From the NCBI GenBank assembly GCA_963966185.1, contig CAWZYM010000270.1:43501-107500 (forward strand): a DNA stretch of 64,000 bases. The letters are read 5' to 3'. Position 1 is the first letter of the stretch. Each line of letters opens with the position of its first letter. Positions 61,347 through 64,000 of this stretch are shown piece after piece. The stretch is from Rhabditoides inermis. Taxonomy: Eukaryota > Nematoda > Chromadorea > Rhabditida > Rhabditidae. Made by a program: the position numbers and the translations under genes. The notes under the pieces are model-generated. The model searched no databases, was not told the origin of the DNA, and saw only the letters and a list, made by a program, of their open reading frames with translations.

Positions 61347-62890
61347 TTAATCGAACTTGTATCCCTTCTTGGCGCGGCGGCACAGAACCACAGTCTGGTG
61401 AACGGCGGGACCAGTCAGCACCTGCAACAAGCACGTATAGTACAGTACCCCATGCCTACAGTAATTCTCGTACCTGCTCCTTTCCATCGTAGGCAGACGA
61501 GGCGCGCTCGTTGCGGACATCGCACTTTCCGAGGATCTGCTTTCCGCCGGCAGCCGGCAGCACACAGGGCGAGATGTCTCCCTTGAAGTGGTTCACGTGC
61601 ACCGGGTACCACTCCTTCTCGCCGAACACGGCAGCCTAAACGGGTACGGTAAGGGTACGGTAGCCAGCAGAGACTACGGTAGGTACAGTACCTGGGGGAA
61701 GGGCACCCAGGAGTAGTCGAAACCGCGCACGTGCTCCGAGAGCTCCACGAGCAGCTGGATCGATCCGACGTTGCCCTTGTACTCGTTGTTGAACCAACCG
61801 AACTGGGCAGCCACCTGAACGAGTGGCTACTAGTTAACGAACTAGTACTAGTTACTAGTGAACGAGTGAAGTACAGTAATCCATCTTTCGTAAACCGTAC
61901 CTTGCCTCCCTCGTTCCAGGCGCGTCCCATGACCGGCTCTCCCGCCTGATACCACAGAGCGACGTACTGAGCTGCCGGAGCTCCGGGAATAGTGTCGAGA
62001 TCCTTGTCCAGAGCCCTGAAAGAGAACGGGTGGGCGTGCCTAAGAGGGGCGAGCGACTCACTTGATGAGCTTGCGAGTGGGCCACTCGTCTCCGACACGC
62101 ACATCGATCCACTCGTTGAGCATGACACGAGGGGGAGGGGGTCCGGGGGCGGGAACGGGCGGGGGCGGGGGAGGCTTGGGGCAGTTGGCACACTCGCAGA
62201 AGGGAGGGCCGCCCTTGATGTTCCTCATGATAATCCACATGGTCGACAGCTCGCCGCCAGACATGACAGTCACCGTCTTGTCATGAGAGAACGCCGCCTG
62301 AAAAGAGGCAGTCACTCGATATCGATCGATATAGACGCACCTGCTCGGTGGCGTTGTCAAGGAATCCGACGAGCGGGCCCTCCTTGCGGTCCTTCCAGAA
62401 GATGGGCAGCGACTGTCCGCACTTGAGCATTTGACGGTCCTCCGACTTCTCGAAGCGGTCCTTGTACTGCACCCACTCGTACCAGAAACCCTGCGTGTTG
62501 TGGTCGCCCTTGTACTGCAGCACCTGAAAAGGAAGAAGTTACAGCAATCCTACAGTAAGCTACCGTACCTGAATCTGTCCGGCAAGATCCTTGGCTCCGG
62601 TGAGCTCAGACTTCTGCGCGCCCATCACATAAGGGAACGAGCACTCAACGACTCCTCCGTTGTTCCAGGCGCGAGAGTGAATCGGCTTGCCGTTCTTGTA
62701 CCACAGCGCCACGTACTGGTTCTGCTCGCCCATAGCCTAGGAAGGGAACCAGTCAGCACCAGCACCAGCGGCACCAGCGACGCACCTTGACGGGGGCCTC
62801 GGGGAAGGGGGCGCCGATGGGCTGGAACGCCCAGACGTCCTCTTTGGCGGGCGGGTTCGGTTTGCAGGGGGGAGCAGCGGGGGCAGCCAT
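61347..62890 (-). CDS. Two-repeat cytosolic protein of unknown function, complete
   Basis: 388 residues. Exons, downwards: 62890-62786, 62736-62569, 62523-62341, 62297-62062, 62015-61901, 61814-61692, 61635-61474, 61421-61347; all phases join. There is no signal peptide or helix. Two homologous halves each open with a repeat: [20 protein letters not shown] (about 40-60) and [20 protein letters not shown] (about 235-255), each followed by a Trp/Tyr-rich segment ([12 protein letters not shown] and [12 protein letters not shown]). A Pro-only linker ([18 protein letters not shown]) separates them. The C-terminal part has [29 protein letters not shown] and [17 protein letters not shown] believe similar uncharacterised proteins exist in C. 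elegans, but cannot name one. GC-rich codons suggest strong expression. Confidence 0.88.
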
Positions 62891-62975
62891 TGTGAGTCGA
62901 CGAGTCGATTGATCAGTACGGCCCGCCGACCGCCTTTTCTACCGCCGCACCGCGCACGCAAATGAGGAGACGCGC

Positions 62976-62993
62976 GCAAATCGCGCGATTTGC
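62976..62993. promoter_or_regulatory. Perfect 18-base palindrome upstream of the gene at 62890
   Basis: GCAAATCGCGCGATTTGC, 86 bases upstream of the start codon and followed by ATGCGC. ATTTGCAT at its right edge is an octamer (POU-type) motif. It could be a dimeric transcription-factor site in the promoter. Confidence 0.4.
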
Positions 62994-63842
62994 ATGCGCA
63001 CATAACGACGCGCTCATTAGACTCGCAATTAGGCGAGATCGCGGGAGGGAAATCAGTGAGAGGCAGACATGGCACGTTTATCGATCGATATCACTTTGTA
63101 CAACTTACAAGGCGCGCTTGTAAGGCGAGACTGCGCGGGAGCGATGCGCGCCCTCCCATTCGGGGGAAAGGTTACCGGTAGTGTATGAGGGTTCAGTGGG
63201 AGGAGGCGACGGAGGCTGTCTCGGAGTCGAGTGTTTTCCGCGCCGGCTTGCCGACCCCCGCTACCGAGACGGCATTTAGAGGCAGCACCCTGTCCCGGCC
63301 ACTACTCCGACACGAGAGCGGGTTCACACTGAAACACGTACGCGTGTGTTCGGCTGGACACAGATCTATCCATGCTCATAGCTGTTCTAGCGTTTGTCTA
63401 GTTTTGATCTCCACCACCAAACACTCGGCACTACGGTAATCTGAGAGTAAATCAGATCGGGGGCAGGTATCATTCCGATGTACTCTGATCTAGATTATCT
63501 GCACTTCTGTGTCGGATTAGCCCAAGATTTCTCTCTCTCTCTCACTCACTCGGTTTCATGCGGATTAGATCACATACGACATCACTCTATACGATGATTC
63601 AACTTGGTTGTCACTACATTGCGGTCATTCTCTCAACAATGCAGCTATTATTCTCATGCTTTTCATTTCTTTCATGCTTTTCAACCATTTGTTTTTTTGT
63701 GCGACGCAGTATTTCTGCAAAAATTTTTTTACCTGAATTATAGTACGTGCATGAGCGATAGGTTTCGCGTTTCGATCTAGCAGCTCAAAACGCGGTGCTA
63801 ACAAAATAAAGCTGGCTGGTCTTTCTCCACAGCGCGCGACTC
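62994..63842. other. Upstream region, no gene recognised
   Basis: GC-rich at first, then mixed sequence with a short CT run at 63531-63544; ORFs at 63185 and 63558 have no splice or family support. Confidence 0.4.
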
Positions 63843-63935
63843 ATGGCGAGAACGAAAATCTTGAAGTATAGAAGTATAGTCAGAATCTGCGAGTTAGCCC
63901 TTGGCTATGCGCCCAGCAGCCGCAGCACGCGGATG
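63843..63935 (+). CDS. Possible first exon of a gene running out of the window
   Basis: ATG-initiated 31-codon open exon starting MARTKILKYRSIVRICEL and ending in GCGGATG/GTGAGT, a strong donor, in phase 0. An acceptor-like CTTTCTCCACAG lies 12 bases before the ATG. No family recognised. Confidence 0.3.
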
Positions 63936-64000
63936 GTGAGTACGCGACGCAGACCAGGCTCTCCGCTTTTATAGTATTTTTTTCGCGTCTCTAACTGTGG

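Overview
The window looks like nuclear DNA of a free-living nematode. The evidence is very short spliceosomal introns (many of 37 to 45 nt, ending mostly in TTTCAG, TTGCAG or TTCCAG), several nematode-type seven-transmembrane chemoreceptor genes, and dispersed small repeats with CT, GA and AT microsatellites. The very high exon density (32 shared exons in one transporter gene) and loose acceptor consensus fit a diplogastrid such as Pristionchus better than Caenorhabditis, but that placement is only an inference.

Layout. 1-8.4 kb: the 3' half of a 5-oxoprolinase gene (+) with a hAT-like MITE in an intron; a complete 13-exon class-3 lipase (-) followed upstream by a broken fragment of the same family; a complete Str-type chemoreceptor (+). 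8.4-13.8 kb: repeats, two foldback or TIR elements, a probable last exon (-) and two small ORFs separated by an in-frame TGA. 13.9-16.3 kb: a chemoreceptor (-) whose ends and TM4 are readable but whose middle is not. 17-25 kb: gene-poor, with two TTAA-bounded MITEs sharing one TTAA, an AT tract, dispersed repeats and tRNA-derived repeats. 25-34.5 kb: a 3'-truncated receptor (-), then two convergent paralogous receptors of identical length and exon structure. 35-46 kb: a recent tandem duplication, RTE-type retrotransposon debris, a second complete Str receptor (+), a long foldback element, and an intact ORF1-like retrotransposon protein (-).

46-64 kb is more gene-dense: a complete 10-exon rhodopsin-like receptor (+) with a GA/CT self-complementary intron; a non-LTR retrotransposon tail; a complete K-Cl cotransporter (SLC12/KCC, +) with two alternative N-termini; and a complete 388-residue two-repeat protein of unknown function (-) transcribed towards it. 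There are no operon signs. The genes are unrelated housekeeping or metabolic genes (glutathione-cycle oxoprolinase, secreted lipase, ion cotransporter) mixed with a dispersed set of chemoreceptors. I found no CRISPR array, rRNA or convincing intact tRNA gene. All splice models were made by eye from reading frame, phase and family similarity.
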